Under the pieces are notes generated by a model. The model was not told where the DNA came from. It did not search any database and worked only from the letters and a program-made list of their open reading frames with translations. The translations under genes were made by a program, and so were the position numbers. From contig CM064671.1 of assembly GCA_032717465.1 (NCBI GenBank), forward strand, positions 53,879,991 through 53,943,990: a DNA stretch of 64,000 bases, in the 5' to 3' direction. Origin of the DNA: Coenobita brevimanus (lineage: Eukaryota; Arthropoda; Malacostraca; Decapoda; Coenobitidae). Within the stretch, counting starts at the first letter, position 1. Every line of letters begins with the position of its first letter. Below, piece after piece: positions 48,028 through 61,923 of the stretch.

Positions 48028-51000
48028 TTAACCCCTACATCGTGGGGATGTTTTCCCAATCCGTGTGCGTCCCGCGGGATATTCGCACTCCGACTTACTT
48101 TTTAAAAATATTTACCAAAAATCAGTTATTAGCCCTAGAATATTATAATTAAATATGCTTATGGCACATACCTTCAGCTTTCTCCTGGGGTGTTTGTTGA
48201 GCTTTCGTCACCGACCGTAGGACTTGTGGAGACTTCTGATTTGGGGCAACTAAGTCTCCACTTTACACTTCCTGACATCCCGTAATATGATTACCACAGC
48301 CTGATATTATCACTGGAAACCCTACTCTATGATTTTCAAATAGTTTGGAATCCATAAAAAAAAAAAACAATGTGAAAGCAATGTAAATTACAAGCGCGTA
48401 CAAGCTTCCGACCCAACCTCGTTCCCTGCTGGTATTCTGTCATTTATTATTCATAAATACATTCACACTTTATATTCCTATTACTTTATAACATTTATAT
48501 ATATCTGCGGTATTTATCTATGTTTCCTTCAGTAATTGTAGTTTATTGTCACTGTAGGCATGCACTTTCTCTTTCAGTAAAATACGTAGAGACCCAAGGT
48601 TTCACTTTCACTGTCATAACTTCAAGTATTTGTACTCATATTCTTATACTACTAATTATATACATTTCTGTTTACATTTTCTATTGTATTTTCAATATTT
48701 ACACTTCTATTTTACTTACACTATGTTATGCACTGTCACTTGCAGCAACTTATAAAACTATATTACTCTGTTCAATCATATTTACATCCATTGCTTTCAC
48801 TTGCTATTTACACATTTTTTACACATTATTTACATTTTCCACTTGCACTTTTAGAACTGCTTTAGGCTGTGGTAATCAAAGAAGCAGGTTATGCAGAGGG
48901 GAACCTGGCACTCAGTGCACTCCCAAGAGGTGCGTTTGTGCTCAGGTGTGCATCTGGTGGTATGTGCACACACCTGGCACCTGCGAATCGCAGCCTTCCT
49001 CTTCGTTGTGGCAGGTATTTGCACCAGTCTGTGCCGATCCATGTACGTCCTCTGCTCAATTCTGTCAGGAAGTCTAACAGAATGGCGCCTTGGAGCTACT
49101 GCTGTCACCCTACCATATCTCTCAAGCAGCTACTGAACACAAGTCCTGGTGAACAACCTCAGGGAGAAGGACTTGGGTGGCTTTACCTTCATCTTTTACA
49201 GGATGAAGGCGTTCAGCATCGTCATGTCAATGAGATGCAGAAAAACTTTCCTGTACCACCTAATATTTTTCCTGAGGCAGTCGATCTCTCCAATCATCAT
49301 GTCGGACTTGTCCACCAGCCACATGTTGATATTATAGTCGATGACAGCATCAGGTTTCCTCACAGGTTCACCTGTCCTACGGTCGACCTTCCCACTGTCC
49401 CTCAGTTCCCCCTTGTGTACGGTGGTGAGCATGTGCACGACCCTCTAGTCATGCCACCGTATTGCCAGCATCTTCTCAGACTTGCGTAGTTGCACGTCTC
49501 CTCGCTGCGAGTTTCCTGCCTTGGGGAATTTGGGGAAGTGGGCACGATTGCTCTTCACAGTGCCACAGGAGCCGATGCCATGCTCTGAAAGATATTTAGC
49601 AAGTTTCGGAACTGTATAATAATTGTCAGTATACAGCACATGATTCCCACCAAAATACCTTTCAAGCAGCATGTTCACTACACAGCCTGAGAAGCCAAGG
49701 GGGTGTGTTTTGTCCAGATCGACAGTGCTGGCTGAATAGATGATGAAGTCAAGGATGCACCACGTCTTACAGTCACACAGTACAAAGAACTTGATTCCAA
49801 AGGGATGGTGTTTGCTGAATGTACTGTACAAACCTAAGACGTCCTCTGAACAAAACCAAGGATTAGTCTATGACAGCCTTCTGAAAGGGGTGGAAGAATG
49901 ACACAAACTTATCCTTAATTCTGCTCCGAATCTCCCGGATCTTCCAGAGTGGGTCGGTTTGGGAAGGTACATCATTGTTGGTGAAGTGCAGGTTTCCCAT
50001 GTACTGAATGAAGGTGGGTGAGGGTAGTAAGGGGTCCAGGGACCAACTCATGCTTCTCTGAGTGTGGCATGAGAAGCATGAGGGTGAAGAACACATTCAG
50101 CTCCTGCACTCCCAGCACGGTCCACTGTTGCATCTTTGCTGCACCTGCACCACTAGCAGCACGTTGTGATTCGTACCTGTTTGTCTCATCACATATGTGC
50201 TGCATGACCTCGTCATCGAGGAAGGCCAAAAGGAAGTCCACACACTCAGCATCCTCGTCAAGAGTGAAGGCAGGCTGTATCCCTGAGGAACTCTCGTCAA
50301 AATTAAGATGTTCAGGGACGAAATCGGAACCTTCCATCCACACGGAGGCGTCCAGGATTCCCTGTCGTGGCGGTGTAGGGTGGGTGAGGGTGGAGGGTGG
50401 CTGTGAGGCAGACTGGGCTGTTTCAAGGTCACTTGCACTGACCCTAGGTTGCCGTGTAGCACTAGCAGCCCTTACTCTACTTGCTACTCTACTTTTACAT
50501 GTCAGGGATTTACCTCTTCCCCTACGGCCTGCCTTCACTATAGGTGCTGATGGAGACTCTGACGACGAAGACTCAGGAGAAAATTCCACTGAAGATGAGG
50601 AAGAAAATAGTGAAGTGGGGCTGGGGGAGCAGAGAGGTGATTCACCTCGGGACTCATTGCGGGCTGGGTCACACGGGGCCATTGTTCCGGGGCTAACCTG
50701 CCGCCCTTTCACTCCCTTCCCAAATTCCTTCCCTTGCTGCACTAAGGGCTCCTTTCCTTTGGAGCTAGGGATAACTTGGGACTTTGAAGCACTCGTACTA
50801 GGAGTTTCTGTCACGATTTCCTCTCCCGGCTCATCACATGATTCACCCGGGTGATCAAAGTCACTATCCATCATTGATAATTCTGCCAGTTCATGTTCCA
50901 CTGCTGAGTCACTTAGTCCTTTCCTGCTTCCCCCACGAGTTTTCCTAGGGGTAGAGGTCACAGGGCCCTTTGGATGGGAGCAGAAGCGGCAGAAATGACG

Positions 51001-51736
51001 GGAAGCGAGTGCAACATGGTTTGACCTCAGAGGACGACAAGGAACTGAATGACGTGGCGTATATGGGCAGGCAAGGGTTGACAATGACAACAGGGTGACA
51101 GCTGCTAACTTACATGCTAAGCAATGATTGGTAGGAAATCTCGACAATACAAAAAAAAAAAGGTAGTTCCAGATGAATGTAAATATCACTTAGGTTTCTC
51201 CCTTCCTTTCTTATATATATTTTTATTACGAGAATTGATTATACGGCATATTTCAAAGGGGAAATTACCTGGGAAAATTAGCAAACGAGTGCACGTGAGG
51301 TGTTTTCAGGTGATAATTAGCCAATTCCAGGTGTATGGCACTATCACTTACCTTATTTCTTCTTTGTATATATTATTTTGTATAAGAATAGGGCATAGGA
51401 CTTATTTCAATGGATGAAATCAGTGGAAAATTCTGGGGAAGATTTGTTTAGCGCAGTGCGGCCGGGTAGGTGAGAGGAGAGGGTAATGGAGGGGAGGTAG
51501 GGAGGGGAGTCAAGAATGGGGAAAAATGGCTAAATTGTCAACAATGGATGGGAGTACAAATGATATTAGAAATGCTGACTATTGTTGGACACTGGCAGTA
51601 CTGATAGATGATAGAAGCCACCACTGGAAAGCCTGGGAGAATTCAAAATATCACAGAGTCACTAAAGTTACGCCCCGTGGTATGATCCATTGCGCCCAAG
51701 CGTCACAAAAATGATGCCCCACGGTTAAGGGGTTAA
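48028..51736 (-). mobile_element. piggyBac-type transposon, nearly complete (element 2)
   Basis: TTAACCCCTACATCGTGGGG at the left and, reversed from the right, TTAACCCCTTAACCGTGGGG. TTAA sites lie at 48028-48031 and 51733-51736. The transposase is on the minus strand. The left 800 bp is AT-rich with repeated TTTACA, CACTT motifs, as in element 1. Ends and protein differ from element 1, so this is a separate family, to which the deleted copy at 61924-63707 belongs. It interrupts LINE C and abuts a second TTAA element. Confidence 0.92.
48851..51189 (-). pseudogene. piggyBac-family transposase (element 2)
   Basis: A Ser-rich acidic N-terminal region is followed by MEGSDFVPEHLNFDESSSGI and HICDETNRYESQR. 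The catalytic Asp regions are KAVID (then a stop where Glu is expected, about 49866-49868), VLYTDNYYTVP and DYNINMWLVDKSD. The C-terminal cysteine-rich domain reads RRCQVCAHTTRC...CTECQVPLCITCFFDYH. Breaks: frameshift near 50050, the TAA after the first catalytic Asp, and a frameshift near 49820, with a further one before 49438. The true start was not resolved: the long frame begins at 51189, but a later ATG (50874) is possible. Confidence 0.88.
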
Positions 51737-52595
51737 CCCTTTAACCGCGGGCATTGTTTTGCCCCGACTGGCCTCTCCCGCGGGGGTTTCGACCAAAATG
51801 TAAACAAACTTTAAACTTTTATAACTCTGCACAGAATAAATCTAGAGCGAAAAATAAGGTACCATTAGAAAGTACTAACCGTCGGCTTTGCAATGATGTA
51901 GGTTTCATGATTTCGTTGACTATCACTGGATGGGCAGTGCCATTAGAAGTGAGCGATCTAAAATCACTATTTTTCGATCACACACCATTACCTTCGCTCA
52001 TACACCATTACCAAATGCCAACCTCATTCTGATAATAATACTATAAACATATATGAACACTGCACATACGATAAACACCCACTCTGTGTTCACTGAGGCA
52101 GGTAAAAAGCACTGTAATTGCCCGCACTTGACTGCCATATCAGCGGTGTTGTAATCACTATTTTTTGCTCACACACCATTACCAAATGCCAACCTCATTC
52201 TGATAATAATACTATAAACATATATGAACACTGCACATACGATAAACACCCACTCTGTGTTCACTGAGGCAGGTAAAAGGCACTGTAATTGCCTGCACTT
52301 CACTGCCACATCAGCAGTGTTGTCACTCACACAGCTGGACAGATACTGATGCGTGTTTGGTCCGGGGTGGGGTGGGGGGCCCAGGGGGTGGGAGGTGGGG
52401 CCCCAGGAGGGGGAGGAGGGAGGTAGGGGTCGGCTGGAGTGAAAGAACTTAATAGCTACTCTCCCTTGAAACAATTGGCGCACGGAAAAAACGTGGGGTA
52501 TTCAAAATATTCACAAACATTCGAGAATGACACCCGCAGTTTGGTCCAGTTTTTGCAATGTCATTCTGGAATGACACCCGCGTTTAAAGGGTTAA
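51733..52595. mobile_element. TTAA-type MITE abutting element 2
   Basis: The left end TTAACCCTTTAACCGCGGG and, reversed from the right, TTAACCCTTTAAACGCGGG are nearly identical inverted repeats. TTAA lies at 51733-51736 (shared with element 2) and 52592-52595. Internal repeats: AACACTGCACATACGATAAA and CACCCACTCTGTGTTCACTG each occur twice (about 52050-52100 and 52225-52275), a tandem duplication of about 175 bp. No coding sequence. Confidence 0.88.
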
Positions 52596-52956
52596 GAGAA
52601 GCCTGTGGAGTCACATGGAGAGACAGACTGAGAAATAAGGATGCGAAGGAGCATTGTGGTGTGGATGTGGATGTGATAGGAAGCATTAGGAGAAATACAC
52701 TGAGGTGGTTTGGCCATGTGGAGAGGATGGAGGGTCAGAGACTGGCAAGGAGAGTGTATGTGAGTGAGATGGAGGGGGGGGAGAAGGAGAGGGAGGCCGA
52801 GGATGCGATGGAGGGATGGAGTGGAGAGGTACATGAGAGAGGGGGGGGTGAGTTGGGAGCAAGGCAGTGAAATGGCGGGGGACACGGTGACGTGGAAGCG
52901 ATTTGTTTGTGGCCACCCCTACGGGATTAAGGCGTCTGGCAATAGATAGACAGATA
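52596..52956 (+). pseudogene. LINE C, C-terminal end after the TTAA insertions
   Basis: The reading REACGVTWRDRLRNKDAKE, then RRNTLRWFGHVERMEGQRLA, then RVYVSEMEGGEKERE continues LINE C from before the insertion (VRAVEMSYL at 48000-48030). The related copy at 55.3-57.1 kb reads MSHLREACGITWRDR without interruption, which fixes the junction. It ends in the tail repeat GATAGACAGATAG. Confidence 0.85.
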
Positions 52957-54024
<1,068 letters not shown>

Positions 54025-54053
54025 AGGGGGGGAGGTTAGAGAAATATCATTAC

Positions 54054-54153
54054 CATTTGTTGAAACCTGCTAATAACGGAGAGTCTTTTTGTGTGACGAG
54101 TCCTGACATAAACGGCAGGAAGCCCTCCTTGGACAGGTAGAAGTTACACTCAC
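54054..54153 (-). CDS. ionotropic-receptor-like gene, exon (ligand-binding region)
   Basis: A 100-nt exon on the minus strand, bounded by an acceptor CTTTAG (ending 54154) and a donor GTAATG (from 54053). It reads [19 protein letters not shown] followed by [14 protein letters not shown]. The pattern 'C.FY.S...FLP....' followed by 'K.SPL...FN' is that of the second ligand-binding segment of ionotropic glutamate-type receptors, especially arthropod chemosensory IRs. The first codon, GG|T-type Gly, is completed by the exon at 58944-59121 in matching phase. The next exons are not in the window. The exon is flanked by microsatellites on both sides. Confidence 0.65.
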
Positions 54154-54206
54154 CTAAAGGACAGACATCAGTAAGTAAATCGATTCCTGTAGGTTTTTCA
54201 TTTAGC

Positions 54207-55334
<1,128 letters not shown>

Positions 55335-57064
55335 CGAAGAAAGCATATATGAATGCGAAGCAGAGGCATGGAGGAAACTGAGAGACGGAATAGAGAGTTA
55401 TATGTAGAGAAGAGGGGAGATAGGTGAAAAGACTAGTAAGAAAGAACAAGAGAGTGGATAAGGAATTTGGAAGGAATCTGAGTGTAAAGTGAAAGGAATA
55501 TAAGAAATTGTTCTGGAAGGAGGATAAGAGAGTAAGACAGGGTGATAAAGAGGGAAGTTGTGGACTGAAAGGTAAAGAAGGCAGATTGCTGGGGGGGAAG
55601 GGAGAAAAAGTGTGTATATGGAAGGAAAACTTCTATGAATTATTAAACATAGAGAATGAATATAACGGCAATAAATCAAGTATAACTGTTCCCCTGTACA
55701 CAGGAAAAGGGAAAAGCAATGGCTGTTAATAATAGCGGCATTGGTCTTCTTTGTGTAAGAGGAAAATACATGGTAAGAAACTGATTGACAGAGTTATTGA
55801 AATATACGAGGAATTATTTGGCGAAGAAAAATTAGGTTTCTGGAAGGGAAGAGGTTGTGTAGGTGAAATGTTTATCCTGGGGTGTTCAGTGGAAAAGTTT
55901 CTGGAGAATGGAAAAAAAAAAACTGTATGCTGCCTTCTGGATTTGCAGAAAACATATGTCTGTGTGGATAGACGAGGAATATGGAAAATATTTGAACAAA
56001 AAATGTAGAGTAATTGGGAAAGTGTTGAATATCAAGAAGAGTATTAATGAGGATGCTAGGGTTGCATTGCGTATGGGTGGTTTACTCTGTGATTTTTTTC
56101 TATTTGAGTGTTGAAATGAAACATGGATATGTCATGTGTCCATGGTTTTTCAACTTGTACATGGTTGGAGTTATAAAACAGAAACGAGGTAGGGTAGTGG
56201 ATGTTGGAGCGGCCCAAATGCGAGAGGGCAGCGTTTGAAAACTTCGTCTTCTGTTGTTTGCAAACGATAATGTACTGTTCATGAAGAGGAAAGGGAACAG
56301 CTAGGCTTGGTGAATGAGTTTGAGAGAGTATGTAAAAAACGGAATATAAAGGTGAATGTAGAGAGGTAAAGTTGTGGTTTTCTAGGAAAATAAAGTCACT
56401 GACTGCACTGTGATGCTCAATAATGAGGAGATGGAGAATTTGAGTGCATTTAAATACTTGGGTAGTGGAATGGGGACGGATGGATGTTTAGAGGATGAAG
56501 TGCTTCAAAGGGAAAAACAGGGAAGAACGGTTGCTGGTTCATTAAAAGCAGATAGTAAATGGGGAAGTTAGCATGGAATGGAAGATGTCGCTGCATGATA
56601 ATATCATTATACCCATTCTAAGATGTCGAAGTGAAGATTGGGCATAGTTGGAATAACACAAGTCAAGAGCGAGAGCAGTGGAAATGAGCCATTTGAGAGA
56701 AGCATGTGGAATTACATGGAGAGACAGACTAACAATGAGGAAGTGAAGAAGCGTTGTGGTGTGGATGTGGGTGTGATGGAAAGCGTAAGGAGAAACACAG
56801 TGAGCTGGTTTTGCCATGTGGAGAGGATGGAGAGTGAGAGATTAACGAGGAGAGTGTATGTGAGTGAGCTGGAGAGGGGAAGAGGGAGGGGGAGACAGAG
56901 GATGAGATGGATGGATAGAGTATAGATATAAATGAGAGAGGGGGGTATAACCTGGAGGAAGGGCAGCGAAATGACAGGGGACAGGGCGACATGGAAGCGA
57001 TTCGTTTTAGGCTACTCCTCACAGGACTAAGGCGTCTGAATATAGACAGATAAACAGACAAATT
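55335..57064 (+). mobile_element. decayed LINE C copy, 5'-truncated, in the receptor intron
   Basis: From about 55335 the sequence parallels 46455 onward of LINE C (ERRNRELY-like), then RT pieces, then 56650-57000 with MSHLREACGITWRDR, ending with the ATAGACAGATAAACAGACAAA tail. It carries many stops and an internal deletion between the start of RT and the VEKFLE segment. It serves as an independent comparison for the junctions in LINE C. It lies in opposite orientation to the host gene. Confidence 0.8.
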
Positions 57065-58943
57065 AGGCTGCATCCCTTATGACAGCAGATATTCAGCAAT
57101 GACGCAGAAAGATTAGATAAGTTGTTTCCTCATTACATTCTTCAGATATTATAGTAAAAATATGAGGGCTTGTACACACCCTTGAAGTAGTATCTGCACC
57201 CATTAACAGGTGCTCGAGAGAGACTCCTTCATGAAGTGGCACTGATATGACTGGCCTGTGCAGGTGCCCAGTTATACAAACCTCCCTCCACTCCCTCTCT
57301 ATCCCCCCAAAGAAAGATGGTGGTTCGCAAGAGAGGAGGAACTTCAAGTTGCACTCCACCTGGTTTATAGTCAAATGAGTCAGGCACTGCATGAAGAAGC
57401 CGTTGACTTTTTTTTTTATGACACACGAGAGGAAATATTTATGCATATTCTCTAAGACTGCAGCAGTTCCTTGGCAAGCAAACCGTCCATTTATCTGTGG
57501 AGATATCAGTTACTTATATGGGTATAATATGTGGAATGTTAGATATAGGGTAACGTTAAAGACACAGTATTAAAGACCGTTCACCAGAGGATGAGGATGC
57601 TGCATTACACCAATAATGTAGTTTATAAAGACATTCAGTTTTTTCCAGCAGCCAGAGAATATGAATGCATGCCACCTTGTGAATAATAATGCAGTTATAC
57701 CCGTGATCCTTGTATTTTGTGTATGTATAACATTATTCCATTGAGTAAAATTGTTGACATTTGGTCTTTATGAAATTCTTCTTAAGCCACGGATAAACCT
57801 AAACAATTTCACCTAGCCCAATGCCACATGAGGTTCTTTAGCTCTGCAGAAATGCTGCAAGACGAGAGGCATAAATATATAAAACTAAAAAGTGCTATAA
57901 AGTTAATCGGGGGACTATATAAGTAACTGATAAAAAACATTGCATGTACTTTGTCAGTATCGAACATTAAATAGCGACAAGTATTCAAAGTGCATCTTCT
58001 GCAGAGCAGTTGGTCTTGGGACCGAGCCCCAGACCTTACCTCATTACCTATGGCAAGTTGGTTTCAGCATCCAGTTAATACCTTATGTTTGCCTGATTTA
58101 CAAACTTTCCACCAAGGTTGCTCAGTTTGGCTCAAAACCGTTCAGATGCCCTTGAACTGTGACCTCAATCTCAATGAACTTTTTCCTTTGCTGACCTTAC
58201 TTTTCACATGGTCCTCGTGAAAACTTCAAATTCTAATGGAAGGTCATGCATTGTTTATCATATTTAGTTTTCTTTCCCATTTCTATATGAACTAAATCTC
58301 TTACACTCCAGTGATGGAACTTCTGCTGTCTGCTGTTAACTGGAACTGAATAATTAGTCCATAACGTTTAAACCTTCATCGCCTAGTAGAATGCAATGCC
58401 CTACTTTTGTAGTTGTTTTGGGAATGTCTCTAATCATTAGGTATGGTTAGGCTTCATCCCACAACACAGCGTGGAGACAGCAGTTATGAAGGAGAAAATA
58501 TGTTACACCATCATCATGTGAATCAGATATAATCGTCTATAACTGGAGGTTAGCGTTCCACGTTGCTCTCTGTGGTTTAAGCATACGGCATATAGGTTGC
58601 TTCAGCCATGTGAGGGTTAATTGTGAGAATGGTAGCTCTCAAGATTGCACGACTCGCACCCAACTGAATAAAATATTTAGGCACTAGTTCTGATAGGATA
58701 CTATAGTACTTATGAACATAACTACATTAGTTTTACTAATATTTACACTTAATTTAAAATGAATCACCCTCTTCCTAGAAAGAAAACATCTGGCATCAAT
58801 TGGAACAGAATGACAGAGGTTTCCCATTCATAAATAGGTATGCTAGCAACCATATGGATTATTCTAGGTCTAAACAAACGACCCAAAGAAAACTATATTA
58901 TACTTGTCACGTCTCTGGATGCGCATAAAGATATGTTACTTAC
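57065..58943 (-). other. intron sequence of the receptor-like gene, nothing recognised
   Basis: Unique-looking DNA. Short chance frames only, and no candidate exon with splice signals and a domain could be defended. Confidence 0.4.
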
Positions 58944-59121
58944 CACTTCCGGAATATTCCTTGGCAATCACGTTCGATAAGTCAATAATACCGTCGATGA
59001 GAACGTGATGGCCTTTCTCCACGAGCCTTAAACTGCTGGAGAAATCATAGGAATACTCAAAAGTAAGTCGGCCATCATCCTCAGTCTGGGCCACTTCTCG
59101 AAACAATCCGTCTTTAACTGT
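58944..59121 (-). CDS. ionotropic-receptor-like gene, exon upstream of 54054-54153
   Basis: A 178-nt exon (59 codons plus one base) on the minus strand: acceptor TTTATTTTTCAG (ending 59122) and donor GTAAGT (from 58943). It reads TVKDGLFREVAQTEDDGRL, then SLRLVEKGHHVLIDGI, ending SNVIAKEYSGSG. In ionotropic receptors this is the stretch 'LF.EV....D......SL..V..G..V.I.....' between the pore and the second ligand-binding lobe. The phase-1 donor fits the exon at 54153. Expected role: ligand-gated cation channel of the plasma membrane, probably chemosensory. Exons for the channel pore were not found here. Confidence 0.68.
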
Positions 59122-60459
59122 CTGAAAAATAAATACATAAGTTACGTAATGTTTCTCAAAAACAAGCACCTGATCTGTCTTGCATTACATGTTTGGAAAA
59201 ATCAACCTACCCACGAAACTCATGTTTCTGATAAAACAGTAAGGATGTAAAACCTCAAAATAATTACTTATTCTCCATTATGTGAGAACTATTTCCAGAC
59301 AATTCTCGGCACACTCCACTTTTGTGTCTCAGGAACACACATTTGTAAGACACATATCACTCAGAGGTAGGAGGCAGGTTTTTCTTTACTAAAACTCAGT
59401 CGCACAGTCACTTAAGTGAGGTGATTGCTGCAGGACACAATGTCCCACTCACTCTCCGACTCTGAACACGATTGTTCCTCCGTGCAAGCCTCCAGACATT
59501 GACTCTTCCCACCCTAAGATCTTCCTACAGGAACAATTGACATTCTCCAGCTATGAATTACATGCTCTTTTCATAAGTGTCCTCCACTCGAAGTTGACTG
59601 TTTTAGATATAATTATGTAGCAGACATCGTCAATCACATAGAGTAATTGCTTCACATACATCAATCGCACAGAACCAGCTATATCCCACTAAACAGTGTA
59701 GTCGCTCAGGAGCAAAGGAGTCAATTTGCTCCCCCAAGGCATTGTTTAATGTTCATGCCTCACAACCATGAAATGAGACATGGCGTGTCGGTGCCTTGAA
59801 GATGCTAAACAAATATCATCTTCGCCAAATCCATAATGCTAAGGGCCAGACCAATCGACGTCACACTTCAGCAGACCTACGGTTTCTATGGATTACACCA
59901 ACAACATAAGTGAATCTTTCCAAGGTTCAGTCATTAACACGACTGAACATTTTGTACCTTTTCATCCAAGAAACCTCCCAGTGCCTGGACCTTGGTCTTC
60001 GAGCAGGAGACCATAAGTACCTGTGATATCACGTTCTCTTTGAATGCCTTGAGTACACTCTCATTTTCAGACTACAGACTATCTATCAGTCAAACAATCT
60101 CTACGGCGATCCCATGCGGTAGCACTAGTTCCAATAGTGCTTCCCGATTTATCAGACCAAACGCCTTCTTGAGATTGACATAAGCTTCAAGCATCCCTTG
60201 CCAAAACTCACAGCGACGTTCTACGTGAACGCAGTCTTGGTGTCTGTTAATTTGTAAGATGTACGTTAATCTGGTTTGCTCAGGCCTCTGAAACTTTAAC
60301 AGATGGCTCCAGGTATGCACTAACGACACATTAGCAAGATAATCACCTGGCTCACTGAAAACTAGATCACCATGGCATTTAAATCATTCACATTGTATTC
60401 ATGTCACCTTCTATACACAGATAGCCAGTCCCACTGAATACTCAGGTGGAATGATACTA

Positions 60460-61036
60460 CAGAGTGTGGCAGAAACACCTGACAGTTATTTAAATGTTAT
60501 TGTTTTCATTACAGGTTTGGTTCGTTTTTGACGTGTTGACGATCTCACGGTTCACAACTTGGAGTTTAGTCAGCATGTATAGTTGATGTGTACAGAAGAG
60601 TGTTGTTGCAGCACAAACGTTCATCAAAACAATCTCAGTAACAGTTACACAGAGGGCGTTTCGGAGTCATCTTAACACACGAATCTGACCCTCTCTGAAC
60701 ACTGTGTTATTGTTGCTAAGGAAATGGCGTGAATATGGTCCTGTGCGAGACTCAAATCCTCCTGGCCACCGTCGATCAGTCCGTACACATGAGTACGTGA
60801 TCTGTGTCCAAGAAGCTATCAACAGAGGCCCAGCAAGATCAGCTCGACGCCATTCTCTGGCACTTGAGATTAGTCCTCAGAGCCTATATTGGATCCTTCA
60901 ATGTGATTTAAAACTAACACATCAACTTAAACTCCATACATTTCTTAATCTTTCTGGACCAATAATATTATTATTTAACTAACACACTGGTTTAATAATA
61001 AATCTAAAAATCGTCAGGTGTTTCTGTCCCACCTTG
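60460..61036 (+). mobile_element. Tc1/mariner-superfamily element, internally deleted
   Basis: The ends are CAGAGTGTGGCAGAAACACC and, reversed from the right, CAAGGTGGGACAGAAACACC, continuing into TGAC on both sides. TA flanks the element (60458-60459 and 61037-61038). At 577 bp it retains only the N-terminal DNA-binding part of the transposase. It interrupts LINE E. Confidence 0.87.
60640..60935 (+). pseudogene. IS630/Tc1-type transposase, N-terminal helix-turn-helix fragment
   Basis: Decayed frames read VTVTQRAFRSH, then PPGHRRSVRTHEY, VQEAINRGPARSARRHSLAL, EISPQSLYWILQCDLKL. These are the helix-turn-helix segments of a family common in arthropods (later followed by a DDE_3 domain). The catalytic DDE domain is deleted, so the element needs transposase from elsewhere. 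Confidence 0.72.
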
Positions 61037-61566
61037 TAGTAGGACAAACGGCTTTTATCACTACATGCAGTCCATGAACCATGGCTTTGCTCCCAAGTTT
61101 AATCGGTTCTGCAGGGATGCCACAAAAACCAGACAGTCTACCAGTTTTCAGCCAAGTCACTGTCTTCCGAATTTCATCTAGTGAAGTCAAGACATCGCCG
61201 ATTGCATCTAGTGGATGCTAACCATCTAATGAAAGGTCTCTAAGGAGCGGTTCTTCCATATACTCTTCCGTCCTTGATGTGAGCCATCTATCTGATGTCT
61301 TAACAGAAGAAAACTGCGAGTTGAGACAGGGGTGGAGCTTCTTTAAGACTTGATTAGCAAGTCTAGAGTCATTGACATGAAAACTGCCTTCAGCCTCAAC
61401 GACAGTCATAACATAATGCACTTAGTTCGCTCTCAGTGAAAATGGTCCACCAAAACATAAGTCTGTGCTGTTTAAGGCGCCCTATTCTGGCAGCATGACT
61501 CACATCAGCTGTAACCAGTGTCTTTGGTGAGACAGTTCTCCCTATTCTTGGTTGGTCTCCAACACT

Positions 61567-61905
61567 TTTTTTTTTATGTGTCTGACTCTGGGCATAGGCT
61601 TCACAGCCTGCTTCCAAGGCCCAATAGTCCTCCTACATACCACACACCTCCACATGTCACCACTTCGGCGCTAACACCACCGTCCATATTGAATACATGC
61701 CTGGGCTGTTTCATACAGGACTGGTGTACTGGTATTATTGGAGGTATTTTTACAACATGTTGGCGGGTCTTCTGGTAGATCAGTAAAGTCTGATACTGTG
61801 AGATTCAAATCCTTAAACTGTTCCCTGTCCCAGTGGGAGTTTGAACCTGGGTCCGGTAGGACTACAGGCCACCTCTCTAACGATTCAGTGAGCGCCTCCC
61901 CACCT
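61567..61905 (-). mobile_element. tRNA-derived SINE
   Basis: Read on the minus strand: a tRNA-like head with TGAATCGTTAGAGAGGTGG and a B box GGTTCAAACTCCC, a body, and an end with AGGCTGTGAAGCCTATGCCC followed by an A-rich tail (poly-T at 61567-61576). The last 80 bp match the SINE at 24480-24765. It was inserted beside LINE E and 18 bp from the piggyBac copy at 61924. Confidence 0.75.
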
Positions 61906-61923
61906 AATGCCTGAATAACAGAT

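Larger units (their letters stand above)
45201..52956 (+). mobile_element. LINE C, RTE-like, near full length but split by two TTAA elements
   Basis: The 5' region (45201-45500) includes the motif CCAGTATCTCTGC then GTCGTATGAGGTGACTAAAA, found at the start of many arthropod RTE-like LINEs. Coding sequence follows to 48027 and resumes at 52596. The tail is an ATAGATAGACAGATAG-type repeat at about 52940-52956. Without the 4.57-kb insertion the element is about 3.2 kb, normal for the group. It sits inside LINE B copy 2; the AAAATAAAATA-like sequence on both sides may be the target duplication. Confidence 0.85.
59440..61557 (-). pseudogene. decayed LINE ('LINE E'), RT region, split by a Tc1-type element
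   Basis: On the minus strand: QPRIGRTVSPKTLVTADV and AARIGRLKQHR (61430-61557), a reading KLGSKAMVHGLHVVIKAV (61040-61110), then after the insertion at 60460-61036 the RT reading SHLLKFQRPEQTRLTYI, ERRCEFWQGMLEAYVNLKKAFGLINREAL (60090-60330), then a VQALGGFLDEKV-like piece near 59950. AYVDLKKAFD-type and PEQ-type motifs identify an RT. Many stops; endonuclease and C-terminus are mostly missing. Probably RTE-like. Confidence 0.68.

Noticed and set aside
50018..50854. 278-codon plus-strand frame opposite transposase 2
   Set aside because: It is antisense to the Ser-rich N-terminal region of the transposase, which has family motifs. No independent support.
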